Shown piece after piece: positions 11,774-23,339 of a stretch of DNA of 64,000 bases. A program made the position numbers and the translations under genes. The notes under the pieces were generated by a model. The model was not told where the DNA came from. It saw nothing but the letters and a program-made list of their open reading frames with translations, and did no database searches. Position 1 is the first letter of the stretch, and each line of letters starts with the position of its first letter. Origin of the DNA: Adenophora triphylla var. japonica. Taxonomy: Eukaryota > Streptophyta > Magnoliopsida > Asterales > Campanulaceae. The stretch covers positions 62,001-126,000 of the forward strand of contig JAFEMH010001470.1 in the NCBI GenBank assembly GCA_022495995.1. Direction: 5' to 3'.

Positions 11774-14700
11774 ATGGCTTCCCTTTCACTTCCAAAGTTC
11801 CCTATGATCCATTTCACCAATATTGAAAACTTGAAACCGGGCTCAAGTTCTTGGTCAACGGTGGTCAATGATGTCAGGCAAGCGCTCGAGGAGCACGGGT
11901 GCTTTATCGCAATATACGATGCAGTTTCTCGTAAGCTCGATGATGATGTTTTTAGTATGTTAGAGAAAACTTTTGATCTGCCAACACAAGTCAAAATGAA
12001 GAACAATTCAAATAGGCCTTACCATGGCTATATTGGGCAGAACTCTTCTATTCCTCTCTATGAAAGCTTGGGTATTGAGGATGCAGGATCTGCCAAGGCA
12101 TATGAAGAGTTTTCAAATCTACTTTGGCCCTCTGGAAACCATGCTTTCTGGTATATCAAAATTTCAGTGTATTTATGGTGGCTTTTTTTTTTTTTTCAAG
12201 GAGACAAAATCATTTTCATGAAAATTGCATCAACTAAACTGGGAAAATAAATTGTAGTGTATTTTTTCTTAACGGAAACCGGGCATTTTGTACTACCTTT
12301 GTCACAAAATGAATGACCATTTGGGGAGGACGGAGTACTGAAATCAGTAAATTTAATGATACTTTGATAATATTTCACTACTATTTATTTTTTAATATGG
12401 GGGCAATGACCCCTATAACCCAAGTTCTACCCTCTAGCCGAAACTAGTCTCATGTGTTTTCAAGTTCTCCCCTTAACATTTTTCTTCTTAATTTAGAAAA
12501 AATAAAACTTACTCAAAATTTACTTCACACAATTTTTGATTTTGTAAAGCTTTGAAGCACTCCTATTTTTTTTATTTTTTTTTCGAAGCTTAAAAGAACT
12601 CTTAGTTTATACTCCTATATGATTGTCATACTTTCGATAGGATTTGATGAAACCCTAATCATTCTCATCTTTTGATCTTCTCTTTATAGCGAAATCATGC
12701 ATTCATATGCAACACAAGTAACGAAACTCGAAAACACAGTGATTAGGATGGTATTCGAAAGCTATGGTGTTGGGAAATACTATGACTCGCTCAAAGACTC
12801 GAGCTCTTATCTTTTTCGCATCATGAAATATAGACCATTTCAAGAAGGCGAGACTAATATCGGTGCTTTACCTCATTCGGATACTAGTTTTCTCACCATT
12901 CTCCATCAGAATCAAGTAAATGCCTTGGAGGTGCAAATGGAGAATGGTGAATATATTGGTGTTGAGTTCCCATCTTCTTCCTACCTTGTCATGGCAGGCG
13001 ATGCATTTATGGTAAGGGTCTCAAATCTCAATTGTCTTTCCAAATGAAACCAAAAATAATATGTGAGGCCCTATTAAAACTCTGAATGTCATGAAAATAT
13101 CATATCAACACGATGTTATACATATGTGTGCGTGTGTGTATGCACACATGCATTGACATATATATATCTCATCTAATATGTCAAATGTGATCTATTTGTA
13201 AGGATTTCTCCCGTAACTATAGGGATCTTCAATATTCCCGTTCATGATTTAGGGATTTGATTTCATTGAAATCCTTTCCTTATTGTATATGGAAAATTGA
13301 TTTCTGAATGTGGTCCATTTATATGTACATATTCAGCCCAAATTGAGATAATTTCTCTCAATCAAGAGAGAATTTCTCTCAATCAAATATTGTGTCCGTG
13401 AACTTTGTGATGGACAAAGAGCTATAAATAGGACACAATGCTCTTCATCTTGGGTCACCAAACCTACTCTCACCTTCAGAAATACAGTACCATCACCATA
13501 GGAAGAGTTAAGGTTTAGAAACCCGAAGGTGTCTTCGGTGCGTCGATCGATCGGAGCCGATTTCGCATAGCAATGGCTGGAGGTATGATTCCTGTAGCTT
13601 CCGCTGATTATCTATAACATGTTCATGCTATTTAGATCATGTTTAGGCTGAGGATAAACTAACATTTGGTATCAGAGCCACAATTGCCTCCGCCTGCTCT
13701 GTTTGTGATTTTCGAAATTTATGTTGTAGTAATAATTTCTGAAACCTATGCTTATGAATCATTAGGAAATCGAATTCTGAGCATTTTTGATATATAGTAT
13801 GTTGATTTTGGTTAATGGAATCATGAGTTTTAATCGGGTCGAAATTCGGGTAATACCCGACCCGCTCAAGGTTGAAGACGATGGTTTGTTTGTTGACAAA
13901 GATGTGTTGTCTGTTATTGTTTATTTAAATAAAGAGTAGAGGACCATTGTTTATTTAAATAAAAGAAAGGGCCGTGAGTCAATGTATTGACTTGTCCTAT
14001 CTTATTACTGCTTTTAACAAAGTTCTGCTGAGTCAATGTACCATTACCATTTCTATGTCTGCTGTGTTGTCCGATCAATTTTTAATTAATTGATGAAATA
14101 TTAATAGTTGATATACGGAGTATATTTTTGACATTTTGCAAAGAATTGATACCGTATTTATTTGGAGATGAGATGATTTTTACTTGTCATATTTTAATTC
14201 TTACATGCTGATGAAATTATTTAATTGGTACTTGTATGTATAAACATATGAATTTATTGTGTACATACAATTTTTATAATTTAAGCATGTTATGGTTAAT
14301 TACTGAATTTTATGAATGATGATGTACTTATATACTTTGTTTGGCTTGTATAAATTAATAGTTGTTTGTTTATTCATGCCATTTTAAGCGAGATAAACTG
14401 AGTACATTTAAATCAAATTCATAAAAACATTGCCTACAGTTTATGCAATAATGCAGTTTAAAGTTGACTAATGTTTATGTGATCAATATAATTTTTAATT
14501 AATTAGGGAGTAGCCACAGCATCCTTAACTGATTAAAATATATATATGAATATATGATCACAATTTGAAATAAACATTTAATTGTAAATAATCATACCTT
14601 ATGTAATAGATTTTATCCCACAGGAATTACTATTATATTATGTATGACTAATTAGGGTAAAATATCAAACTATATTTTCTAATTTACCCACAGGGATTAG

Positions 14701-17700
14701 AAAAAGGAACATAGTTTTGATGGTTTTATCATAAAGTTAAATGAATCTAATTGAATTAGAACTTTAGCACACAAGCAAGTTTTATGTCACTAGGTTCATG
14801 TTTTGCATGTTTTTACATTGGTAGATCATGATATATTTCACTAGCCTCAATATTAATAATATGAGCATTTACAATTAATTTGCAGCTATTCAATCTGTTG
14901 ATTACCCTGATATGAGATGTGATGTTCCCGAGCTCAAAGGGAATAACTACAAAGTGTGGAAGGAAAGAGTTCTCCTTCATTTAGGATGGTTGGACCTTGA
15001 CTATGCCATAAGGAAGAATGAACCCCCTCAAATTACTGAAACTAGCCTTCCGGATGCTGTTGATCTTTATGAAAAATGGGACCGATCTAATCGTCTCTGT
15101 GTGAGTTTCATAAAGACTAAGATCTCACTGCATAAGGGGTTCAATGAGCATATCAAGAAGGTTCAGAATTACTAAAGGCCGTTGATGATCGCTTGCCACT
15201 TCGTATAAGGCAATGGCAAGTACCCCGATCATGGAGTTTACATCCCTAAGGCTCAATAGCATTAAGGGTGCGCGTGATCATATCATGCACATGAGGGATA
15301 TAGCGGCTCGACTAAAAGCATTAGAGGTCGAGATGTCAAGTCTTCTTGGTTCACTATATCCTTTCCACCTTACCTCACCAAGATGGCCCATTCAAGATAT
15401 CCTATAACACACATAAAGATAAATGGACAATCAAATGAATTGATGACCATTACGTGTGTTCAGGAAGAGGGCAGCCGCCATGGAGGTTAAGGAAAAGGAG
15501 AGTGGGAATTTTACTACAGTTGGAAAGAACAGGAAGAATGGTCAAGCCAAGGACAATGGAAAGGGAAAAATCCCTTCCAACAAGGACATTAAGAAGGATC
15601 CCGTGTGCTTCTTTTGCAAAAAGAAGGGGCACATTAAGAAGGAATGTTCTAAGTTCAAGAATTGGCTTGATAAGAAAGGTACTCAACTTTCTTTTGTTTG
15701 TTATGAATCCAATATGACTATTGTAAATCATAATACATGATGGATTAATTCGGGCTCTACAATTCACATTACCACTTCATTGCAGGATTGCAAAACCTCG
15801 CGAAACCAAAGGGGAAATGAATGCAGCGTCTATTCAGAAATCAGATGCCTTCATGTGTAGAGGCCGTTGGAACGTGCAATTTAGTTTTAAGTAGTGGTTT
15901 TCATTTAAGTTTGAAAAAGACCTTTTATATTCCTAGTTTTTCTAGGAATTTAATTTCCGTTTCTAGACTTGTATCAGATGGTTATTCCTTTAACTTTTCA
16001 GAAAGTGGTTTTGATTTAATTTTCAAATCAAATGTTATTGGAAATGGTATTTTGTCTAATGGTCTTTTTAACTTAAATTTGAGAAATGATGATGACCACT
16101 CATCTATGCATGTTCATATTGGTACCAAAAGATGTGTTATGAATGATGATTCTTCTATGTTGTGGCACCGGAGATTGGGACATATCTCCATTAATAGAAT
16201 TAAAAAGTTGGTAAACGATGGAGTACTTAGTACTTTAGACTTTGGCGTACTTTGAGACGTGTATAGCCTGCATTAAGGGTAAGCAGACTGACGTGTCAAA
16301 TAAGCCAAAAAAGGGTGTCAGAAGAAGCTCAGATTTATTGGAAATCATACATACAGATATTTGTAGTCCAGACATGGATGTGTACTATGACAAGTACTTT
16401 GTCTCATTCATAGATGATTACTCGCGATATATGTATCTCTACTTGCTTAACAATAAGAATGAAGCACTTGATGCTTTTAAGGTGTTTAAAGCAGAAGTAG
16501 AGAAATAATGCGGCAAGCAAATTAAGATCGTGAGATCAGATAGAGGTGGAGAGTACTATGGTAGATATACTGAAAATGGACAAGCACCTGGTCCATTTGC
16601 GAGATTTCTTCGAGAGAATGGTATAGTTCCAGAATATACCATGCCAGGTACTCCACAACAAAATGGAGTAGTTGAAAGAAGAAATCGAACATTATTGGAC
16701 ATGGTGCGAAGCATGATTGAAAGCTCCAAACTTCATCGATCCTTGTGGAGCGAAGCACTTAAGACGGCTACGTACATATTAAACCGAGTTCCAACTAAGG
16801 CCGTTCCAAAAACGCCTTTTGAGATATTCAAAGGTTGGAAACCCAGTTTGCAACATGTACGTGTTTGGGGATGTCCGTCCGAAGTGAGAATCTATAATCC
16901 ACAAGAAAAGAAGTTGGACCCAAGGACCATAAGTGGATATTTTGTTGGATATGCCGAAAGGTCTAAGGGATACAGGTTTTATTGTCCATCTCACAGCACT
17001 AGGTTTGTGGAATCAAGAAATGCAAAATTTCTTGAGAATGACTTGATTAGTGGGAGCGATCGATCCTTGGACATTGATCAAAGGAAAGATCATTCTGATG
17101 GTCAACGTACCACTTCAAGTTATGAATCGGTCATTATTGTTAACAACACTCCTCAAGAACAAACACGTGTTGAAGAACCAGCTCAAGAAGCACCACAAGC
17201 CGATCCTAATCCAATAGTAGATGAAGTTCAACAAATACATGAAAATGTTGAACTCGCTGAACAACATGATCCTGCTCCTCAGGATAATGTTGATCCAGCT
17301 TTAAGAAGATCTACGAGGGCAAGGAGGTCAGCAATTCCTAGTGATTATGTCGTGTATCTACAAGAGTGTGACTACAATATTGGAGCTGAAAATGATCCTG
17401 AAACGTTTTCACAAGCCATAAGTTCTAACGATTCAAGCTTATGGTACAATGCCATGAAAGATGAGATGGATTCTATGGCAACTAACAAAGTCTGGGATCT
17501 CGTCGAGTTGCCAAATGGTGTAAAAGCCATTGGATGTAAATGGGTCTTCAAAACAAAGAAAGACTCACAAGGCAACATCGAGAGACATAAGGCAAGACTT
17601 GTTGCCAAAGGATTCTCACAAAGAGAAGGAATCGATTACACGGAAACCTTTTCCCCTGTATCTAAGAAAGATTCCCTTCGAGTAATTATGGCATTGGTAG

Positions 17701-20700
17701 CCCATTTTGATTTAGAGCTACATCAAATGGACGTGAAGACGGCTTTCCTTAATGGTGATCTAGAGGAAGAGGTTTATATGAGACAACCAGAAGGATTCTC
17801 CTCTAGTGATGGTTAGCATTTGGTGTGTAAGCTTAATAAATCTATATATGGACTGAAACAAGCTTCCCGCCAATGGTATAGGAAATTCCATAACGTCATC
17901 ACTTCATTTGGATTTGAAGAGAACGTTATGGATCAATGCATATACCTCAAGGTTAGTGGGAGCAAGATTTGTTTCCTTGTGTTATATGTGGATGATATTT
18001 TGCTTGCAACCAATAATAAAGGATTGCTATACGATGTGAAACAATTTCTCTTTAAAAACTTTGATATGAAGGATATGAGAGAGGCATCTTATGTCATTGG
18101 CATTAAGATCTATAGAGACAGATCTCGTGGCATATTAGGTTTGTCTCAAGAGACCTATATCAACAAAGTTTTAGAGAGATTTCGGATGAAGGATTGTTCA
18201 CCTAGTATAGCACCCATTGTGAAGGGTGACAAGTTTAGCCTGGACCAGTGCCCCAAGAATGAGCTCGAAAGGGAACGAATGAAAGACATTCCATATGCTT
18301 CAGCTGTTGGAAGCCTTATGTATGCTCAGGTTTGCACTGCACTGACATTGCATTTGTTGTTGGGATGCTTGGGAGATATCAGAGTAACCCAGGAATTGAC
18401 CACTGGAGAGCTGCAAAGAAGGTCATGAGATACCTTCAAGGAACGAAGGGTTACATGCTCATGTATAGACGGACTGACAATTTGGAGGTGATTGGCTACT
18501 CTGATTCAGATTTCACTGGCTGTGTTGATTCTCGCAAATCAACATCCGCGTATGTTTTCATGTTAGCTAGTGGAGCTATATCTTGGAGAAGCGTGAAGCA
18601 GTCTTTGACTTCTACTTCCACTATGGAGGCCGAGTTTGTGTCATGTTTTGAGGCTACCTCACACGGTGTATGGTTGAAGAGTTTCATGTCCGGGCTTAGA
18701 ATCATTGATTCAGTTTCTAAGCCATTGAAATTATGTTGTGACAACTCAGCTGCTATTTTTATGGTTAAGAACAACAAAAGTGGTAGTCGAAGTAAGCATA
18801 TCGACATTAAGTACTTAGCCATTAGAGAACGTGTTAAGGAAAATAAAGTGGCCATTGAGCACGTTAGCACTGAGTTGATGATTGCCGATCCTTTGACTAA
18901 AGGCATGCCACCAAAGGGGTTTAAGGATCATGTAGAAAGAATGGGACTTGGTTCCATAATGTGATATTTCATTGTACGTACGCTATTTGAATGAAACTCT
19001 TATGATGTTTGATTTTTCTCATACAGTTTTGTGCACATATTATTTGTTATAAGAGAAAACATCATTTATGGACCCATAATAAACATGTGGTTTATTCATG
19101 AGTTAAGGGCTATTGTTGAGGAGCTTAATGTATTGTAATACATGGAAGATAATACTCGCCACAAGAGGACCTATCGCCATGATTCATATATTAGTTTTTG
19201 ACATGTTGGGGTTAAATGGACCAAGTGGGAGAATGTAAGGATTTCTCCCGTAACTATAGGGATCTTCAATATTCCCGTTCATGATTTAGGGATTTGATTT
19301 CATTGAAATCATTTCCTTATTATATATGGAAAATTGATTTCTGAATGTGGTCCATTTATATGTACATATTCAGCCCAAATTGAGATAATTTCTCTCAATC
19401 AAGAGAGAATTTCTCTCAATCAAATATTGTGTCCGTGAACTTTGTGATGGACAAAGAGCTATAAATAGGACACAATGCTCTTCATCTTGGGTCACCAAAC
19501 CTACTCTCACCTTCAGAAATACAGTACCATCACCATAGGAAGAGTTAAGGTTTAGAAACCCGAAGGTGTCTTCGGTGCGTCGATCGATCGGAGTCGATTT
19601 CGCATAGCAATGGCTGGAGGTATGATTCATGTAGCTTCCGCTGATTATCTATAACATGTTCATGCTATTTAGATCATGTTTAGGCTGAGGATAAACTAAC
19701 ACTATTTTCATGACATTGGAGTTGAACGTCTCGTAGTATTGTACCAAAAATGACCATTTGACCTTACACTCTATGTGGAGAGGAGTAGGATTATAATTTC
19801 TATATTATTTCACTCTCATCTTTTACAATTGTCCTAAACACCTATTTATACTACTTTTAGAGTCCTAATTCTAATAGGAGATACAATCCTATATATACAT
19901 AATAATCCTTCTTTGACTAGGATTTTATTTTAGCTATGTATTCTACTTTCCTACTTAATTAAGGAGTCTTCCTAAAATACGAAGCTAACATTAGGAAACA
20001 AGTATTTTCTTGCAAACTCGGTCCGCTCCATCGGTCTAGATCCGTTTCACTCGGTCCGATCCATGTCGCTCCACCATATTCTCCAACTCCCCCCCTCAAG
20101 TTGGAGGATCTACAACGTAGATACCCAACTTGCCAAATAAAAATTAAAACGTTTAAAAAAAAAAAAAATTCTTTCACTTCGACATGCGACATCTGCGTCA
20201 AGTTCTTCCTTTTTCGTGTTGCGCTCAAGCAACCTCGGGTTCGTCTTTTTTTTTTTTTTCAACAACAAAAATTTGTTCCAATATCTGAAGAGTCATCCAC
20301 ATCAGGTCTTCTTTTTTTTCAATTATGTGCACAATTTGTGCTCGCACATATCTTCTTTTTCTTCAATCTCCGTTTTTAGAGTGAACGACACTCGATCATC
20401 GTTTTTATAGTGAACGACACTCAATCATCGTTTTTATAGTGAACGACACTCAATCATCGTTTTTATAGTGGACGACACTCGATTATCGTTTTTATAGTGG
20501 ACGACACTCGATTATCGTTTTTATAGTGAACGACACTCAATCATCGTTTTTATAGTGGACGACACTCAATCATCGTTTTTATAGTGGACGACACTCAATC
20601 ATCGTTTTTATAGTGAACGACACTCGATTATCGTTTTTATAGTGGACGACACTCGATTATCGTTTTTATAGTGAACGACACTCAATCAATGTTTTTATAG

Positions 20701-21901
20701 TGAACGACACTCAATTTTTTTTTTTTATTATTTTTTTTCAAGGGATAGTGAAGTTGGTATAATCAAAGGGATAAAGCAACAATCGGAACCCTAGGTTTTA
20801 GGAATTCGTTGCGGAAGCGAATTGGGTAATCATGGAGGAGACATTAAAGATAAAAAATTTTAAGAAAGAAAAAAAAAATTCGAAGGGGAAAAATTTGAGC
20901 CGAGGGGGGTTTAATTACAAAAGAAAAAAAAATTGGGTCGTAAGGTTTATTGGTGGATGGCTGTCAACCGGGAGATTGCTTCTGTTTTACCATTCTGGTC
21001 ATGGTTCACGGCAAAGGCACTCATATTGGTGATGGAAGGCTAGAGCAGAAAGATTTGGAACAACACAGTATGTGCCTTGTGATGAGGATTAGAAGAAGGC
21101 TAGGCATGCTAGGTTTGCACCAGTTTCTAGTACTATTATTGATTCAGCAGAAGAACAGAAAAAGAAAGCAAGGACACTCAGGTTCTCAGAATCGCAAGTG
21201 AATGGCAAAGGAACTATGACGGTGATGTGGTTTGGGGCGGCTTAGGGTTTTGCCGCTAGGGTTTTGGCGGAGAAGTCCTTCTGTGGATCTTAGCTCTGAT
21301 ACCATGATAGAATAATGAGGGTTACCATGTTAAAATGTGGAGAGGAGTAGGATTATAATTTCTATATTATTTCACTCTCATCTTTTACAATTGTCCTAAA
21401 CACCTATTTATACTACTTTTAGAGTCCTAATTCTAATAGGAGATGCAATCCTATATATACATAATAATCCTTCTTTGACTAGGATTTTATTTTAGCTATG
21501 TATTCTACTTTCCTACTTAATTAAGGAGTCTTCCTAAAATACGAAGCTAACATTAGGAAACAAGTATTTTCTTGCAAACTCGGTCCGCTCCATCGGTCTA
21601 GATCCGTTTCACTCGGTCCGATCCATGTCGCTCCACCATATTCTCCAACTGTTAGGCATGGAGCAACGGTAGAATCCAATCTGCGTTTCATCGAGTTGTG
21701 ATGAATGGGAAGAAAGACAGATACTCGCTTGGGCTATTTACGTATATCAGAGGGATCATTGAAACACCAGAAGAGCTAGTCGACGATGAGCACCCGCAAC
21801 AATATAAGCCATTTGATCATTACGGATTAAACGATTACTTATCTAAATTCAATATGGGCGAAGTAAAAGACCGACCCATTAAGCTATATTGTGGGATATG
21901 A
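11774..21901 (+). CDS. Gene 1: 2-oxoglutarate/Fe(II)-dependent dioxygenase, AOP1-like, 3 exons
   Basis: Exons 11774-12150, 12690-13011 and 21656-21901 join in frame to 314 codons plus stop, with GT/AG at every border. Family features: N-terminal LPKFPMIHFTNIENLKPG; FDLP, YHGYIG and IPLYESLGIEDAG in exon 1; Fe ligands H188 and D190 (LPHSDTSF) in exon 2; distal H245 (AFHRVV) and the 2-oxoglutarate motif R255-Y-S257 in exon 3. All catalytic residues are present, so the enzyme could work if expressed and spliced. It would act in the cytosol on an unknown small molecule; AOP relatives act in specialised metabolism, but the substrate cannot be read here. Odd points: intron 2 is 8.6 kb of nested retroelements and a hairpin transposon lies 42 bp upstream of the start. 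Gene 2 shares its exon borders. Confidence 0.88.
12293..12335. mobile_element. 43-bp miniature Stowaway remnant in intron 1 of gene 1
   Basis: CTACCTTTGTCAC...GGGGAGGACGGAG with TA on both sides (12291-12292, 12336-12337). It keeps both degenerate ends with almost nothing between. Confidence 0.5.
13197..13664 (+). repeat. Copia-1 5' LTR
   Basis: Begins TGTAAGGATTTCTCCC and ends ACTAACA. A TATA box (TATAAATA, 13423-13430) is a likely promoter, and a direct AATTTCTCTCAATCAA repeat lies just upstream of it. Confidence 0.95.
13665..14911 (+). other. Copia-1 leader between PBS and gag
   Basis: About 1.2 kb of AT-rich untranslated sequence. After the PBS I see no ORF or known domain. A long leader is common in copia elements. 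Confidence 0.6.
14912..15740 (+). pseudogene. Copia-1 gag remnant
   Basis: Starts MRCDVPELKGNNYKVWKERV, the copia Gag N-terminus, and reaches a stop after 87 codons. A second piece around 15213-15407 (SLRLNSIKGARDHIMHMRDI) continues Gag homology in another frame. A third frame from 15456 carries a complete zinc knuckle, CFFCKKKGHIKKEC (near 15607-15650). At least two frame breaks separate the pieces, so no full Gag can be made. Confidence 0.9.
15741..18964 (+). pseudogene. Copia-1 pol remnant: protease, integrase, RT, RNase H
   Basis: Protease is reduced to WINSGSTIH with Asn where the catalytic Asp should be. Pre-integrase has WHRRLGH and CIACIKG (16160-16280). The integrase core has HTDICSP, DDYSRYMYLY and RSDRGGEY..., then FLRENGIVPEYTMPGTPQQN. 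RT runs from KWVFKTKKD (about 17540) through QMDVKTAFLNGDL to YVDD (about 17988). RNase H has SDSDFTGC, STMEAEF and KHIDIKY to 18964. Breaks: a frameshift near 16245, stops at 16506-16508 and 17814-17816, and a frameshift near 18335. RT catalytic motifs are intact but the polyprotein is not. Confidence 0.95.
19234..19701 (+). repeat. Copia-1 3' LTR
   Basis: Same length as the 5' LTR with about four substitutions; TATAAATA at 19460-19467. A purine-rich tract precedes it and CTATT follows it. Confidence 0.95.
20383..20715. repeat. 29-bp minisatellite in the non-autonomous LTR element
   Basis: About 11 to 12 head-to-tail copies of a 29-bp unit with core ATCGTTTTTATAGTGAACGA then CACTCAATC, differing by a few substitutions (GAACGA/GGACGA, CAATC/CGATT). 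Flanked by T- and A-rich tracts. There are no unique spacers. Confidence 0.93.
21039..21220 (+). pseudogene. Captured fragment like the Tho1/MOS11 C-terminal region
   Basis: In one frame the plus strand reads ARAERFGTTQYVP, a stop, then KKARHARFAPVSST, IIDSAEEQKKKARTLRFSES. The repeated pattern of K/R-x-A-R-x-x-RF followed by acidic EEQKKKAR is characteristic of the plant SARNP-like mRNA-export factor MOS11. One in-frame TAG interrupts it, and no start or N-terminus is seen. It runs antisense to the host retroelement. The family call rests on the recurring ARF/ERFG motif and is moderately sure. Confidence 0.6.
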
Positions 21902-21937
21902 GGAAAAAAAATACTCACCTGCGTTTCAAAATGAATA

Positions 21938-22207
21938 CTCCCTTCGTCCCATGTGATTACAAATCAATTTTTTGGGCACAATAATTAAGAAGTATTATTA
22001 AGATAATGAAAATGTGTGATAAGAAATGAAGAGAGAGAATGAGTGGAGTTGGTTGAATAAATTGTGTGGTAGGAAATAAAGAGAGAGAATGAGTGGGTGG
22101 GGTAGGGTGAATATAAAATAATAAATTTATTTCCATTTTGGGCAGTTTGTATTCACGTAGGACGGAACAAAAAGGAAATAAGTTTGTATTCACATGGGAC
22201 GGAGGAG
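21938..22207. mobile_element. Stowaway MITE downstream of gene 1
   Basis: Ends CTCCCTTCGTCCC and GGGACGGAGGAG with TA flanks (21936-21937, 22208-22209). It begins 36 bp after the stop codon of gene 1. The outer sequences (GTTTCAAAATGAATA at about 21922, ATTCATTTTGAGAAACTACT at about 22241) form a second inverted pair, suggesting it is nested in an older Stowaway-like element. Confidence 0.85.
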
Positions 22208-22539
22208 TATTTATTTTGTTCATATAGAATAAAAATGATTATTCATTTTGAGAAACTACTCTTTGCAAGTGACATGCACAAGCTTTCTATCTTTTTCTAT
22301 GATGTAGTTAAGCAACCAATTAAAGAGAAAAATATAAAAAGAAATTTGGGCTATTGATAAAGTACAAGCAACAACAAGGTGATAAAAAAGTATGCTTTTT
22401 TTTGTTTTTTTTTGTTTTGTGTATGCTTAATTGTTGTCACTGCATATTAATGTATGCTCAAGTTGTAAGATAATTTTCTTTAACTATTACTCAACCCGTG
22501 TTGAGCTTTCCTAATTTATTATATTTGCTTTAAAATAAG
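22208..22539. other. Intergenic sequence before CACTA-3
   Basis: AT-rich, with T/G homopolymer tracts near 22387-22425. I see no coding or transposon signature other than the outer MITE arm. Confidence 0.4.
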
Positions 22540-22726
22540 TGTTGCTAATAAAATGTAATACCGACGGAAAAAACACTATTACCGACGAAATTTAAATTTT
22601 ATTTGCCGGGAATTTTTTTTAAAAAATTTTCATTTAATCCGTCGGTAATGCCCTTAATTCCGTCGGTACTACCGTGGACTGAGTCCGCCGGTAATACAGA
22701 CGGACGTCGTCCGTCGGTAACAAGCC

Positions 22727-22735
22727 CTATAAATA
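22727..22735 (+). promoter_or_regulatory. Putative TATA box near the left end of CACTA-3
   Basis: CTATAAATA lies just inside the left subterminal repeats. About 310 bp downstream comes a GT-AG intron (23039-23103) and then the captured HyPRP exon, so a chimeric transcript from the element's edge is plausible. A CT microsatellite (22912-22940) sits in the presumed leader. Confidence 0.4.
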
Positions 22736-23103
22736 AAAACCCTCCCCCTTCCTCGGCCATTTACGCCTTGAAATCCAAATCGCCAAACCCTTGGTCTGAA
22801 CCAACGCCGTCGCGCCGTTCGCCATTCGCCGTTCGCCGTCACAGGTCGCGCTCTCACCGGTTAGTAATCTCTCTCACACTCGCTTTCTCTCTCTCACTCG
22901 CTTTCTCTCTCTCACTCTCTCTCTCTCTCTCTCTCTCTCATTAGTCACCGTTCAACGCAGTCGTAGTTGCCGTTCAGACGTCGCCGTTCCTCTCCCAATC
23001 TCGCTCGCCGTTCATCGCCGTCGCCGTTCCGCTCTCAGGTTCTGATTTGCTTCAATTTAGCAAAGTATTTTTTAATTTTTTTCCTACTTTTTTGCTGTTG
23101 CAG

Positions 23104-23321
23104 TGTGTGTATGGTTAAGATGTATTGGTGTTGTCCTTGGAAGCCCTCCAAAAGCCGAATGCTGCAGCCTCATTCAAGGCCTCGCCGACCATGAGGCTGT
23201 TGTCTGTCTTTGCACTGCCATTAAGGCAAACATTTTGGGTATTAACCTCAATGTTCCAATTTCTCTTAGCTTGCTTCTTAACGCTTGTGGAAAGAATGTA
23301 CCAAAGGGCTTTCAGTGCTAA
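23104..23321 (+). pseudogene. Captured 3' exon of a hybrid proline-rich protein (HyPRP, 8-cysteine domain)
   Basis: After a splice acceptor (TTGCTGTTGCAG) the frame reads [39 protein letters not shown], then [17 protein letters not shown] and stop. This is the C-terminal part of the eight-cysteine (LTP-like) domain of 14-kDa proline-rich / DC2.15 proteins: CC, CxC and the last two Cys are present, while the first two Cys, the proline-rich segment and the signal peptide are absent. The coding part is undamaged, so capture is fairly recent or the frame is under constraint. Confidence 0.85.
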
Positions 23322-23339
23322 GCAACACATACTGTGATT

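Larger units (their letters stand above)
13197..19701 (+). mobile_element. Copia-1: full-length Ty1/copia retrotransposon in intron 2 of gene 1
   Basis: Two 468-bp LTRs (13197-13664, 19234-19701) differ at about four positions, so the insertion is fairly recent. The 5-bp target duplication CTATT is perfect (13192-13196, 19702-19706). A PBS for initiator tRNA-Met (TGGTATCAGAGC, 13667-13678) follows the 5' LTR and a purine tract precedes the 3' LTR at about 19221-19233. Domain order gag, protease, integrase, RT, RNase H is that of Ty1/copia. Several stops and frameshifts make it non-autonomous. It lies in sense orientation to the host gene. Confidence 0.96.
19774..21650 (-). mobile_element. Non-autonomous LTR element (LARD/TRIM-like) next to exon 3 of gene 1
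   Basis: Direct repeats of about 315 bp at 19773-20088 and 21335-21650 differ at one base that I can see, implying a very recent insertion. Orientation is minus: a primer site for initiator tRNA-Met reads GCTCTGATACCA on the plus strand at 21293-21304, and a polypurine tract reads CCCCCCCTCAAG at 20087-20098. About 30 bp between PBS and right repeat (TGATAGAATAATG...) has no copy on the left, and no target duplication is visible, so the left end may be truncated. The interior has no retroviral genes; it holds a minisatellite and a host gene fragment. Its right edge is 5-8 bp from exon 3 of gene 1. Confidence 0.8.

Noticed and set aside
20383..20715. CRISPR-like array
   Set aside because: 29-bp units run head to tail with no unique spacers, in a plant nuclear retroelement.
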